A stretch of 64,000 nucleotides of DNA from a virus. The notes under the pieces were generated by a model that was given only the letters and a program-made list of their open reading frames with translations, was not told the origin of the DNA and did not search any database. Below are positions 1-7,136 of the stretch, piece after piece (within the stretch, counting starts at the first letter, position 1; each line of letters starts with the position of its first letter). The stretch is taken from the IMG/VR virus record IMGVR_UViG_3300044653_000098, positions 62,001-126,000 of that record; one strand, written 5' to 3'. The position numbers and the translations under genes are program-made.

Positions 1-24
1 CCGTAAGGCCGTTCACACGCGCCG

Positions 25-639
25 ATGTGTGCGAGCGTGCCTGTTGTCGACTCGGCGGATATCTCCGATCTTCCGCCGGCGTTGCGGCCGCGTAAGGCCA
101 GCGTGCCCGACGCGCTCTCTGATCTGCCCGTCGGGTTCAACGTGCTGCATGAGCCACGGCCGGCCGCTCAGCGCGCGGAGGCTGCACCGCTAGTTGTCCA
201 GTGCTATCACTGTGCGCGCATCCGCCACAGCAAGTGTGCGCGCATTGCCGGAACGGGCCCGTGCCTGTGCTACCAATGCCACAGATTTAAGATCATTGCC
301 GACGCTGAGTCAGCGCTCACCTCGCGTGACGCGCGGCGTTTGGCCGAATCGCTGCAGCTAACTCTGATCTTGCTAGCGCAGCGCATAGGCCGTGAGCCTA
401 AAGACAATCCCGACCCCTATCCTCCTCGCGCTTGCGCGTGCGGCTGTGGCCGGCTCGTCTACAGCTCATCCCGCGGAGGCGCACGGAAGAAATACGCTCG
501 CAAGTCATGCCTCAAGGCGGCCGACGCGCGACGTTCCCGGGCCCGCAAGCGAGAAGGGAAAACGGGCACGTTCGTGCTTATCTCCGCGTTCGATGCAGAT
601 GGTTTCCCCCTGCCTGGCATGGTGGCTCCGCCGGCCTAG
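25..639 (+). CDS. Cysteine-rich protein of unknown function, two zinc-binding-like clusters
   Basis: I do not recognise the family. Two cysteine clusters are visible in 204 residues: C60, C63, C71, C80, C82 and C85, then C137, C139, C141 and C162 followed and preceded by many lysines and arginines. Paired clusters with basic linkers are typical of small zinc-ribbon or treble-clef nucleic-acid-binding proteins, so a DNA- or RNA-binding role is an inference. The ATG follows an in-frame stop at 4-6. No good ribosome site is seen. It is transcribed against the neighbouring leftward genes, and its stop lies inside a hairpin shared with the next gene. Confidence 0.65.
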   Translation: MCASVPVVDSADISDLPPALRPRKASVPDALSDLPVGFNVLHEPRPAAQRAEAAPLVVQCYHCARIRHSKCARIAGTGPCLCYQCHRFKIIADAESALTSRDARRLAESLQLTLILLAQRIGREPKDNPDPYPPRACACGCGRLVYSSSRGGARKKYARKSCLKAADARRSRARKREGKTGTFVLISAFDADGFPLPGMVAPPA

Positions 640-653
640 GCGGGCCCTAGGCC
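633..653. terminator. Hairpin between convergent genes
   Basis: GGCCTAGG at 633-640 and CCTAGGCC at 646-653 form a perfect 8-bp stem with a 5-base loop. It overlaps the stop of the gene on the left and lies just beyond the stop of the leftward gene at 676, so it could end transcription from both sides. There is no T-tract. Confidence 0.45.
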
Positions 654-675
654 CGGACGGTATGCCACGATGCAC

Positions 676-975
676 TTATTTTGTGAGGTGCGCGTAGGGG
701 TCTTGACCTTCTGGGTAGATCACCCATGGCTCGTCTGGGCCAGCCTCCCCGTAGCACGTGCCTAGCGGGTGGGGGGTCTCGTTATCCGCTATGGCCAGGA
801 AAGCATCACGGTCGAATCCGGGTAGCAAGTTCTCAAGATCATAAGAGACTTGCTCCATGAAAGCTCCGGCTATCCGCGCGCAATCGTCGGTTGGCTCCAT
901 GCCCATATCGATCATCTGCCGGTACATTTCGCTCATGCGCCGTGCGAGCGTTCCGGTAAGGCTGTCTGTGCTCAT
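676..975 (-). CDS. Small acidic protein of unknown function
   Basis: A 99-residue acidic protein without cysteine clusters or membrane segments; no family recognised. The start at 975 (MSTDSLTG) was chosen because GAGGAG lies 8 bases upstream. An ATG at 981 and a GTG at 984 are also in frame but too close to that site. It is the last leftward gene of the left arm before the convergent hairpin. It lacks the conserved GCCTCCGTTT leader of its neighbours. Confidence 0.6.
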   Translation of the reverse strand: MSTDSLTGTLARRMSEMYRQMIDMGMEPTDDCARIAGAFMEQVSYDLENLLPGFDRDAFLAIADNETPHPLGTCYGEAGPDEPWVIYPEGQDPYAHLTK

Positions 976-1046
976 GGTCATCACTCCTCACCAATCCACG
1001 GCTATCCAGCAGATAGCCTCTCCGGACGGTGTGGGCACGGTGTCAG

Positions 1047-1994
1047 TCATGAGAGCGCGCCAATCTGGTAACCGAGGCGGGCAGTGAATGCGCGCATGCC
1101 GTCAAGATCCCCGGTGCAGCGGGGATCGGCTGTGGCAATCGAGAGCGTGAGCGCTCCCCATACCATCCACAGCTCAGCGAGCGACAGCACCCATGGCTGC
1201 GGGTTGCTGAGCTTGCCGTGGAGCGAGCGGAGCCGCGCGGAGTTAGCTTCCGTCGCGCCGGCGTTCTCAAGCTCGCTCAGCGCGTTCTCTGCGGCATCCT
1301 GAGCCATGGCACGCTCAGCGCTCGTGAGCAGTCCGGCCGGCCGCGGGTAGGTCTCTATCGGCCGTTGCTCTCCGTTGACGAACTGAAAATGATCTCCCGC
1401 GTACTCAGCCGACCACACGCGCTCGCGGTCCGCTTCCCGTGCCCACAGCTCAGACGCCATGAGCGCGGCTGAGTCAAAGTCAATCCCTGCGTACTGCTGC
1501 AGCGCTTGCGCTATCTGACACCAGCACGCGCACGTTCCCGCGTGCACAGGATTACCGCAGCTCTGGCACCAATCCGGAGCGCCGCGCGAGCGGAGCCATG
1601 CATCTACCGCGTCCGTAACCGCATTGGCCATGTCCGTTTCAGCGTCGCTGAACATCACCTCGCTCAGCTCATCCCCGCGCGGCTGGTAGCCGTCTAGCGC
1701 TGTGATCACGTATTCGTTGGCGTCCACATGATCATGCAGCTCAGCAAACGAGCGCGCGGTGTCCGGGATGACGCCGGCCGCTATGTCCTCCGTGATCATG
1801 CGCTGCACCTCTGTGGCGTAGCGCTGAATATCGGCCGGCTGTGGCACTATCGCTAGCGCATCCTTGTGCTCTGCCGACCGTAGGCAGTTCCCGCACGTGA
1901 CGTCAGACCATGCTGCGGTGTAGACGCAACGGTGCGCCGGCATGTGGCACGGTGACCAGGATGCGCCCGGTTGCCTGTAATGGGTCTTGCTCAT
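1047..1994 (-). CDS. Unknown protein with an N-terminal zinc-binding-like motif
   Basis: A 315-residue protein. The N-terminus has the pattern C-H-x3-H-x-C, then C-x2-C-x4-EH, suggesting a metal-binding knuckle in the first 45 residues. A second group, CQSCGNPVHAGTCACWC, sits near the middle. The rest is rich in Ala and Glu. The start at 1994 was preferred over upstream codons because AAACGGAGGC lies just before it, as in three neighbouring genes. The promoter region carries the 18-bp palindrome at 2044-2060. Function unknown. Confidence 0.65.
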   Translation of the reverse strand: MSKTHYRQPGASWSPCHMPAHRCVYTAAWSDVTCGNCLRSAEHKDALAIVPQPADIQRYATEVQRMITEDIAAGVIPDTARSFAELHDHVDANEYVITALDGYQPRGDELSEVMFSDAETDMANAVTDAVDAWLRSRGAPDWCQSCGNPVHAGTCACWCQIAQALQQYAGIDFDSAALMASELWAREADRERVWSAEYAGDHFQFVNGEQRPIETYPRPAGLLTSAERAMAQDAAENALSELENAGATEANSARLRSLHGKLSNPQPWVLSLAELWMVWGALTLSIATADPRCTGDLDGMRAFTARLGYQIGALS

Positions 1995-2001
1995 CTCGCT
2001 A

Positions 2002-2030
2002 GCCTCCGTTTGTGGGCTGTGGAGTCTCCA
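2002..2030 (-). promoter_or_regulatory. Conserved leader motif upstream of the gene at 1047-1994
   Basis: On the coding strand this reads GGAGACTCC, then CAGCCCACAAACGGAGGC, 7 bases before the ATG. The GGAGG is a ribosome site. The longer flanking identity with the leaders at 2654-2683, 2743-2761 and 4675-4691 goes beyond what a ribosome site needs. Confidence 0.6.
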
Positions 2031-2043
2031 CCGTACCATGCAC

Positions 2044-2060
2044 GGTTGACACGTGTCTAC
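2044..2060 (-). promoter_or_regulatory. GACACGTGTC palindrome box and promoter of the gene at 1047-1994
   Basis: In the leftward direction TAGACA is followed after 18 bases by TACGGT, a plausible -35/-10 pair. The -35 is buried in the palindrome GACACGTGTC, so a dimeric regulator bound here would block or steer polymerase. The same box recurs at 2697-2714 and, in variant form, at 4724-4741, 25320-25335 and 57461-57476. Confidence 0.55.
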
Positions 2061-2068
2061 TCAGCACA

Positions 2069-2095
2069 AGACCCCCGGAGGCTATCCGGGGGTCT
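2069..2095 (-). terminator. Hairpin downstream of the leftward gene at 2115-2645
   Basis: AGACCCCCGGA (2069-2079) and TCCGGGGGTCT (2085-2095) form a perfect 11-bp stem with a 5-base loop, 20 bases beyond the stop of the leftward gene. There is no clear T-tract, as is common in actinobacterial terminators. Confidence 0.6.
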
Positions 2096-2114
2096 GTGTG
2101 GGCTTGGTTGTGGC

Positions 2115-2645
2115 CTAGTGGTTGTTCCCCTCGTCATACAGCCACGTGCCGCACATACGCTCATCACGGCAGATTGCCGACCCGTAGACCTCCGTTTTCC
2201 AGCCGGCCACGAGCTGAGCGAACTCAAGGTCAAGGCTGATCAGCACTATGTCTTGGGCACCATCGGCCGTCCAGTCATACACGGTGTAGGTCACCACGCC
2301 GGCGTCTTGCGCGCGGAGCCATGCGTTGCCGGCCGGAATCGCGGCGAACATCGGCGCGCACTCTGAGAAGTCCTCCGCAAGCTCAGCCTCCGCTGCTTCT
2401 ACGCGAGCACGGTCGGCTGTCGGGTCGTACATTCGGTTCCCAAAGTGTGAGAGCGGTGCATGGATCGGTTCGTCAAGCTCTCCAGCCTCCGCGGCGTCCA
2501 TAGCTGCGCTAATGGCGGCCGAGTTGCGCTGCAGCTCATCCTGCAACTGTGCGGCCGCGCGCTTGGCTACGGCGATCTTCTGTTCCGGGGACAGCTCCCC
2601 AAACCTCTTGCCGGCCGGCCACGCTGTGGGATCGTTCGGGTCCAT
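2115..2645 (-). CDS. Unknown protein, helical N-terminal half
   Basis: A 176-residue acidic protein beginning MDPNDPTAWPAGKRF. Its first half looks helical (Ala/Glu/Gln-rich) and its second half mixes strands. No domain is recognised. The start at 2645 follows the conserved AAACGGAGGC leader. An in-frame ATG further upstream lies within that leader and was rejected. It is transcribed away from the gene at 2772, and the two share one palindrome-bearing control region. Confidence 0.6.
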   Translation of the reverse strand: MDPNDPTAWPAGKRFGELSPEQKIAVAKRAAAQLQDELQRNSAAISAAMDAAEAGELDEPIHAPLSHFGNRMYDPTADRARVEAAEAELAEDFSECAPMFAAIPAGNAWLRAQDAGVVTYTVYDWTADGAQDIVLISLDLEFAQLVAGWKTEVYGSAICRDERMCGTWLYDEGNNH

Positions 2646-2653
2646 TGCTCTGT

Positions 2654-2683
2654 GCCTCCGTTTGGTGGGCTGTGGAGACTCCA
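2654..2683 (-). promoter_or_regulatory. Conserved leader motif upstream of the gene at 2115-2645
   Basis: On the coding strand GGAGTCTCC and CAGCCCACCAAACGGAGGC precede the ATG by 8 bases. It matches the leader at 2002-2030 over nearly its whole length. Confidence 0.6.
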
Positions 2684-2696
2684 TAGTCGCATGCGG

Positions 2697-2714
2697 GGTA
2701 GACACGTGTCAACC
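2697..2714. promoter_or_regulatory. 18-bp near-palindrome between divergent genes, likely operator with promoters
   Basis: GGTAGACACGTGTCAACC is a near-perfect inverted repeat. Rightward, TAGACA plus 18 bases leads to TAGACT at about 2725, a good promoter for the gene at 2772. Leftward, the same bases read TTGACA for the gene at 2115-2645. A single site can therefore control both genes. The regulator itself is not identified. Confidence 0.6.
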
Positions 2715-2742
2715 AGACACGCTAGACTCATCCCACGATGCA

Positions 2743-2761
2743 CAGCCCACCAAACGGAGGC
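2743..2761 (+). promoter_or_regulatory. Conserved leader motif upstream of the gene at 2772-3101
   Basis: CAGCCCACCAAACGGAGGC precedes the ATG at 2772 by 10 bases. It is the rightward copy of the motif found in three leftward leaders. Confidence 0.6.
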
Positions 2762-2771
2762 AAAGACTCAG

Positions 2772-3101
2772 ATGGCAAACATCAAATCTCATGACGGCCA
2801 GGCGCACATGAGCGCCACCTACAGCAAGCCGGAAGAGACGGCCAGCCTCACCACAGACGGCAAGACGCACCTGACGCTGACCGTCACCACAGACGGCCGC
2901 TTGCTGCGCAAGACAGCTCACCGTTTCCGCTCATCACAGCGCAAGTGCGGCTACCGGCTCAGCAGCACGGATTACCGCCTCGTGACCAAGGTCAGGGTGC
3001 ATCCTTCCCGCCTCACAGAGGAATACCGGCCGCAGCTCCGCGCTGATCTGGCAGCCATAGCGGCACGGTGGGGGTATGCCCCCGACCACACGGAAGCCTG
3101 A
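2772..3101 (+). CDS. Small basic protein of unknown function
   Basis: A 109-residue protein beginning MANIKSHDGQ. It has alternating Thr-rich strands (residues ~25-45) and a basic middle, and ends in a short helix. No domain is recognised. The start was placed at 2772 because the conserved leader with GGAGG stands just upstream; longer in-frame forms would run through the promoter. A perfect 13-bp hairpin follows 42 bases after the stop. It is the only rightward gene of the palindrome-linked group in the left arm. Confidence 0.6.
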   Translation: MANIKSHDGQAHMSATYSKPEETASLTTDGKTHLTLTVTTDGRLLRKTAHRFRSSQRKCGYRLSSTDYRLVTKVRVHPSRLTEEYRPQLRADLAAIAARWGYAPDHTEA

Positions 3102-3143
3102 GCACGCCCACAGACGCACGTGCTGTTAGCTCAGCTCCCAAAA

Positions 3144-3183
3144 TACGGGCCGGAGGAAAAGCACAGCTAGCCTCCGGCCCGTA
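3144..3183 (+). terminator. Strong hairpin after the gene at 2772-3101
   Basis: TACGGGCCGGAGG at 3144-3156 pairs perfectly with CCTCCGGCCCGTA at 3171-3183 across a 14-base loop. Its position fits a terminator. The stretch from 3102 to 3455 otherwise shows only this hairpin and the one at 3375-3402. Confidence 0.65.
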
Positions 3184-3374
3184 CTCATGCGCCTAGGTGT
3201 CTCCACAGCAATCCGCGCACAAGAGCTAGCTCAGCTCTCCAGCCCCGCACAGCCGCTCGCGTGGCCTCCGTCCCGGGCGTGCCTGTGGGCATGATGTAGA
3301 GCCGTTATGCACCCATAGCCACAGCCCGCTAGTAGCGTCTGCGCGGGGCTGAGCTTAACGGAGACAGCCGTACA

Positions 3375-3402
3375 GCCCTACCCGTATGTAATCGGGTAGG
3401 GC
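3375..3402 (-). terminator. Hairpin after the leftward gene at 3456-4670
   Basis: GCCCTACCCG (3375-3384) and CGGGTAGGGC (3393-3402) form a perfect 10-bp stem with an 8-base AT-rich loop, 54 bases past the leftward stop. Confidence 0.6.
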
Positions 3403-3455
3403 AAACGGCAGAATCGCTCTCAGGGCCGTACAGCTACAAGCGCTGCAGCCATGCG

Positions 3456-4670
3456 TCATCTATCGCGGCGTCCGTCTTGCGGTGCTTGCCTTCCCGCGTG
3501 CCGCGCCTTCATGCCGGCCTCCCACCTGTCCAGAGCGGACAGCACGTCAGCCTGTGCAGTGAGGCTGAGTGTCGCGGTGTAGACGAGTCCGTCAATGACT
3601 ACGAGTGTCAGGCTGACATAGCACTGCGGGCACACGGGCATGTCCCCGCCACACAACTCGCTGTAGGCGGTCAGTGTGCCATCACACGGGGCTGAGCAGT
3701 TCTCACAGCTCACAAGCTCAGCCGGCGCGGTGTAGGGGTGACCCTGCCATGGTGAGTCCGGCCGGTGCGCGTTACGGCCGCACGTGGTGCAGCGCTTGGA
3801 GTTGTGAGCCCCGGACACGTCATCCTTGGCCGGCTGTGCCGTGTCCTCACGCACGGGGCGGAGGTTCGGCCACGTGTAGCCAAGCGCGTAGTGGTCGGCA
3901 CTGTGCCCGTCGGTGAAACTGCAGGTCAGACCCGGCATTCCGGGGTGCATGGACGGGCACGGCTGAGCGTTCGCGCTGGTCCGCTCTTCCGCCGGCTCGT
4001 GCCGTTCCGTGCACGGGATCACCGCTATGGAGTCCCCATCGCTGTAGTGCCGCAGCTCTTCGTGGTAGTGCAGCTCGTGCCGCTCGCTGATCTCGTCTAT
4101 GAGCGCGTTCGTGTCGGCTAGCTCCCGCGCGTCATCGGCCGGCAGCACCTCTAGCGGCTGGTCAGTGTCGTGGGGTCCGTTCATGCCCCGCGCGTCACAC
4201 AGCCACGTGCGCTCGTACTCCACGTACACCAGACGCCACGTGCCTCCGGGGGTCATGCGGAACACTGGCCGGTGACAGTAGCTGCAGGTTCCCTCTTCCG
4301 GCTTCTCAGCTCCCACAACCACAGCAGCCTGAGCGTGCCCGCGTACGCGCGCCTCTTCCGGGCTGGTCACCATGGCTAGCAGCTCATCCGCTACGTGGCC
4401 GGTCTCCGCCATGCGCACGCGCTTGCCTGAGTCCGTCAGCACGTTGCCGTTGTCCTCGTGTCCGGGGCTGAGCGCTTCCGCTGCGGCTGTGGGCACGTAG
4501 AACACCTGCAGCTCAGGGTGAGCCGTGCCAAAGATTCCAGCAAGCTCATAAGCCTGATCCCACGTGCCCGCGTAGTTCGCCGCGCGCTGGAACCGGTTGG
4601 CTGTGGGCTTGCGGTAGGCGATCGTCCATGTGGCTATGGTGCGACTCTCGTGCGTGTTGGTGCTGGTCAT
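3456..4670 (-). CDS. Unknown multi-zinc-motif protein
   Basis: A 404-residue protein with at least three CxxC-type modules: CSYCHRPVF near residue 125, CTTCGRNAH near 300, and CENCSAPC followed by CGGDMPVCPQC near 325-350. Linkers are acidic and proline-rich. The modules resemble zinc ribbons, so nucleic-acid or protein binding is likely but unproven. The start at 4670 sits 4 bases after the conserved AAACGGAGGC leader; an upstream in-frame ATG at 4706 lies inside that leader. It is the longest gene of the left arm. Confidence 0.65.
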   Translation of the reverse strand: MTSTNTHESRTIATWTIAYRKPTANRFQRAANYAGTWDQAYELAGIFGTAHPELQVFYVPTAAAEALSPGHEDNGNVLTDSGKRVRMAETGHVADELLAMVTSPEEARVRGHAQAAVVVGAEKPEEGTCSYCHRPVFRMTPGGTWRLVYVEYERTWLCDARGMNGPHDTDQPLEVLPADDARELADTNALIDEISERHELHYHEELRHYSDGDSIAVIPCTERHEPAEERTSANAQPCPSMHPGMPGLTCSFTDGHSADHYALGYTWPNLRPVREDTAQPAKDDVSGAHNSKRCTTCGRNAHRPDSPWQGHPYTAPAELVSCENCSAPCDGTLTAYSELCGGDMPVCPQCYVSLTLVVIDGLVYTATLSLTAQADVLSALDRWEAGMKARHAGRQAPQDGRRDR

Positions 4671-4674
4671 CTGT

Positions 4675-4691
4675 GCCTCCGTTTGCTGGGC
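4675..4691 (-). promoter_or_regulatory. Conserved leader motif upstream of the gene at 3456-4670
   Basis: On the coding strand GCCCAGCAAACGGAGGC precedes the ATG. It is the fourth leader copy. Two shorter copies of the core (GCCTCCGTTT) at 4788-4797 and 4868-4877 lie further upstream and lead only to very short reading frames. Confidence 0.55.
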
Positions 4692-4723
4692 AGTTGGGTC
4701 AACCATGCTCAGGCTTTCAATGG

Positions 4724-4741
4724 AGTAGACCTGTGTCTACC
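4724..4741 (-). promoter_or_regulatory. Variant palindrome box upstream of the gene at 3456-4670
   Basis: Leftward this reads GGTAGACACAGGTCTACT, a variant of the 18-bp box at 2697-2714 with a changed centre. TAGACA could serve as a -35, but no convincing -10 is visible 17-18 bases on. Confidence 0.5.
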
Positions 4742-4742
4742 C

Positions 4743-5262
4743 GTTCAGCTCCCATTGTTATCAACCTGTAACCTACCCAAACGATCAGCCTCCGTTTATC
4801 GCCAGGCGCGCTACCAGCCATGACTTACCATCCGCCGGCTAGCCCAGTACCCAAATAGATGGGTACAGCCTCCGTTTAGCTCAGCCGTTCCCATACCTCG
4901 ATAGTCCCACCCAATGGGACACCCCCCGCGCCAACCGCTGCAGCTCCCCTGTGCCCGTGCCGCACAGCTCCCCGTGCGCAGCTCTCAGCGCCACGCACAG
5001 CCGCTCACAGCCCCTGCCCTGTGTCAGCACATGGCCAGCACCGCAGCGTGCCTCTCAGCCCCGCGGGCACACAGCTCAGCTCGGCCGGTCAGCTCAGCTC
5101 CCCGCGGCCGTCCGTTCGGCTGCCCCCGTTGCCGGCTAGGCCCCCGCCCCCGCCGTGCCCGCCCCCCGTCGTGCGGGGCGATGAGGGTTAGGAGTCCCGT
5201 TCCTCCGCCCCCGCACTGACCGGCGCCTTCCATTAACAGATGCACCCGCACACGTCACAGCA
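4743..5262. other. Non-coding stretch with dyads and pyrimidine-rich low-complexity DNA
   Basis: No supportable gene. Two short dyads stand out: GTACCCA/TGGGTAC (4847-4853 and 4860-4866) and GTCCCA/TGGGAC (4904-4909 and 4915-4920). From about 4920 to 5220 the top strand is strongly C-rich and repeats words such as CAGCTCAGCTC (5072-5082 and 5090-5100). It forms the boundary between the left arm and the rest of the element. Confidence 0.6.
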
Positions 5263-5452
5263 CATCACCCGTCCCTGCGGAGCCCAGGGTTTGATGGCCT
5301 GGGGAAGTGATTGTGATGTGTGATGGGGCCCCCTGACCTGTGATAACTCCAGGAAAGGTGGTCACAGTGATGTACCGCATCACTCATGTGCCCGGATGAT
5401 GTCACATGCCGCTGACCTGGGCGCATCACTATCTTGTGATGGAGGACATCAC
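5263..5452. repeat. Cluster of eight CATCAC/GTGATG hexamers, possible origin or transfer site
   Basis: CATCAC occurs at 5263, 5378, 5424 and 5447. Its complement GTGATG occurs at 5313, 5320, 5367 and 5436. Two pairs form tight dyads: 5367-5383 (GTGATG, 5 bases, CATCAC) and 5424-5441 (CATCAC, 6 bases, GTGATG). Clusters like this act as iterons of replication origins, as partition sites, or as targets of TraB-type translocases. Which applies here cannot be decided from sequence, but a TraB/FtsK-type gene lies 2 kb away. Confidence 0.55.
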
Positions 5453-5605
5453 AGCTGCCGCCAAGTGGTGTGATCTGGCGCCTGGCCGGTAATAATGGCA
5501 GGGCGTGCCCCGGGGAGCCTGCGGAACGATGATCAGCGTCCTCGTTCCGGCCAGGACCGTTACCCCCCGGGGCCGCCCCGCCAGCGAAACGGAAGGCGGA
5601 GGCCC

Positions 5606-5773
5606 ATGAACGTAGCTAGCAAGGTGCCGGAGCGGCCGCAGCCGCCAGCTGCACCGGGCGGATATCACCAGGAAGCTGCGCCTGATAGTGCGTGGCGGGT
5701 GATCGGGGGGCTTGCCACGATCGGGAGCAAGCGGTGCCGGGCAGGCGCGACGCGGAACAAGCGGGCGGGATGA
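5606..5773 (+). CDS. Short protein of unknown function preceding the HNH gene
   Basis: A 55-residue basic, proline-rich protein beginning MNVASKVPERP. The start at 5606 has GGCGGAGG 4 bases upstream; an earlier in-frame start at 5495 lacks a ribosome site. Its stop overlaps the next start (ATGA at 5770), which suggests translational coupling with the HNH gene. No domain recognised. Confidence 0.5.
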   Translation: MNVASKVPERPQPPAAPGGYHQEAAPDSAWRVIGGLATIGSKRCRAGATRNKRAG

Positions 5774-6363
5774 GCCGCAGGCGCCGCAGGCGCCGCAGGA
5801 GGTTCCAGGCGGGCTGGCTGAGCTGGGCGGTGCCGCTGGCCGGGGGTGTGTGGATCTGGACGTCCCTGCACGATCCTGGACGCCAGGCGGGCATGTGGAC
5901 GATCGAGGGCGCCGCGGTGCTGGCCTGGCCGCTGGCGCTGACCGCGGCGTTCTACGTGCTGCCCGCGACTGCGATGTCTGCGGTACCGAGGGGGCTGCGC
6001 AAATGGTGGCGCCGGAGCTACACCGCGCGGCCGGCGATTCCGCTGTTCATCCGCCGGGCTGTGATGTACGCCGACGCGCACCGCTGTGTGCACTGCGGGG
6101 AGTGGCTGGACCTGCAGCTGGACCACGTCTTCCCCTGGAGCCTCGGCGGCCTGAGCGTGCTGTTCAACCTGATGGTGCTGTGCGGGACGTGCAACCGCGT
6201 GAAGTCCAACTACTGGCGGTTCCGCTCGGGGCATGAGATCTACCGGGCGTTCGACAACGCTGACAACATCCGGATGGCCCGGGAGATCCTGAGGTCGGAG
6301 AAGCTGGCGAGGATCAGCCCGCTGCGGTGGTACCGGGCTTCGCTCGCGCTAGGGGTGATCTAG
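5770..6363 (+). CDS. Membrane-anchored HNH endonuclease
   Basis: A 197-residue protein. An N-terminal arginine run is followed by two hydrophobic segments (residues ~14-32 and ~47-68). The C-terminal half is an HNH domain: CVHCGEW, then LDHVFPWSLGG, an asparagine, then LCGTCNRVKSN. The first and last CxxC pairs would hold a structural zinc, and the histidine of LDH is the catalytic base in this family. HNH enzymes nick or cut DNA in packaging, homing and defence. Two membrane segments fused to HNH are unusual and suggest action on DNA at the membrane, for example entering or leaving DNA. Confidence 0.8.
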   Translation: MSRRRRRRRRRFQAGWLSWAVPLAGGVWIWTSLHDPGRQAGMWTIEGAAVLAWPLALTAAFYVLPATAMSAVPRGLRKWWRRSYTARPAIPLFIRRAVMYADAHRCVHCGEWLDLQLDHVFPWSLGGLSVLFNLMVLCGTCNRVKSNYWRFRSGHEIYRAFDNADNIRMAREILRSEKLARISPLRWYRASLALGVI

Positions 6364-6795
6364 GTGAACTGGGGAGCGCTGGAGGCGGTCGCGGCCGGGC
6401 TGGTCACCGCCGTTGTGGTGGTTGGCCTCGTCTGGCTCTATGTGACCCATTCCCCAGCGGCCTTCAGGCACAAGGCCGACGAGCACTACCTGGAGGCGCG
6501 GGACGCGGTGCTGGCGGCCGTCAGGCACCTGCCTAAGCGCAAGGTGGTGGTCCGGTCGGCCGACGGCACGGTGTTCCAGGTCGCCCGGCGCCCTCCGCTG
6601 CGGATCTACCTGCTGATGGTCGGCTGCAAAGGCACGACGTTCAGCTTCGGCCGGGACGGCCGGGTCGACCTCGGCGGGAACCGCGGGCGGTCTCTGTCAC
6701 AGGCGATGCGGGACGGCCATCATTCGTGGGCGAGCAGGGCGGAGCTATTCAAGATGGCCGAGCAGCTGAAGACGGCAAAGCCGGTGAAGCGGTGA
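6364..6795 (+). CDS. Small single-pass membrane protein, unknown
   Basis: A 143-residue protein with a GTG start directly after the HNH stop. One transmembrane helix spans residues ~8-28, followed by a soluble domain with alternating strands and helices. No family recognised. It shares an operon with the HNH gene and overlaps the next gene by GTGA, so the three are probably made together. Confidence 0.65.
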   Translation: MNWGALEAVAAGLVTAVVVVGLVWLYVTHSPAAFRHKADEHYLEARDAVLAAVRHLPKRKVVVRSADGTVFQVARRPPLRIYLLMVGCKGTTFSFGRDGRVDLGGNRGRSLSQAMRDGHHSWASRAELFKMAEQLKTAKPVKR

Positions 6796-7112
6796 TAGAC
6801 GACATGCCGCTATGCGACTGCGAGTGGTGCCTGTCGTTCCGGCCTTACCCGGAGCCGCGTTGCCGTCCTCTGCGCTCTGTGCGCATCCGCGAGCGCCGGG
6901 CACGCAGGCGCCGCTGGCTCCAGGACGCCGCGTACATGCCGCTGTGGTGCCTGGATGCCACGCTGGGCGGGATGAGCCCCTCCGTGGCGCTGACGGCCGC
7001 CTGCGGGGTTTACCTAGGTGTGCTGTTCGAGATGCCGCTGTGGCTGGTCTGCGCCATCCTGTTCGTGGCCAGCGTCCTGCCCGCGCCCCCGGATCACACC
7101 TCCCAGCAGTGA
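6792..7112 (+). CDS. Small membrane protein with an N-terminal cysteine motif
   Basis: A 106-residue protein with a GTG start overlapping the previous stop. It begins with CDCEWC and a further cysteine, then an arginine-rich stretch, then two hydrophobic helices near the C-terminus (~60-80 and ~82-100). It ends 24 bases before the stop of the convergent translocase gene. Unknown function. Confidence 0.6.
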   Translation: MIDDMPLCDCEWCLSFRPYPEPRCRPLRSVRIRERRARRRRWLQDAAYMPLWCLDATLGGMSPSVALTAACGVYLGVLFEMPLWLVCAILFVASVLPAPPDHTSQQ

Positions 7113-7136
7113 TCTGGCCAGCTCAGCGGTGTGACA

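Noticed and set aside
4914-5251. Overlapping frames on both strands in the pyrimidine-rich stretch
   Set aside because: Proline- and arginine-rich translations typical of biased non-coding DNA, with no ribosome site.
5263-5452. Hexamer cluster as a CRISPR array
   Set aside because: Units are only six bases, lie in both orientations and have irregular spacing; no cas genes other than a generic Cas4-like nuclease 37 kb away.
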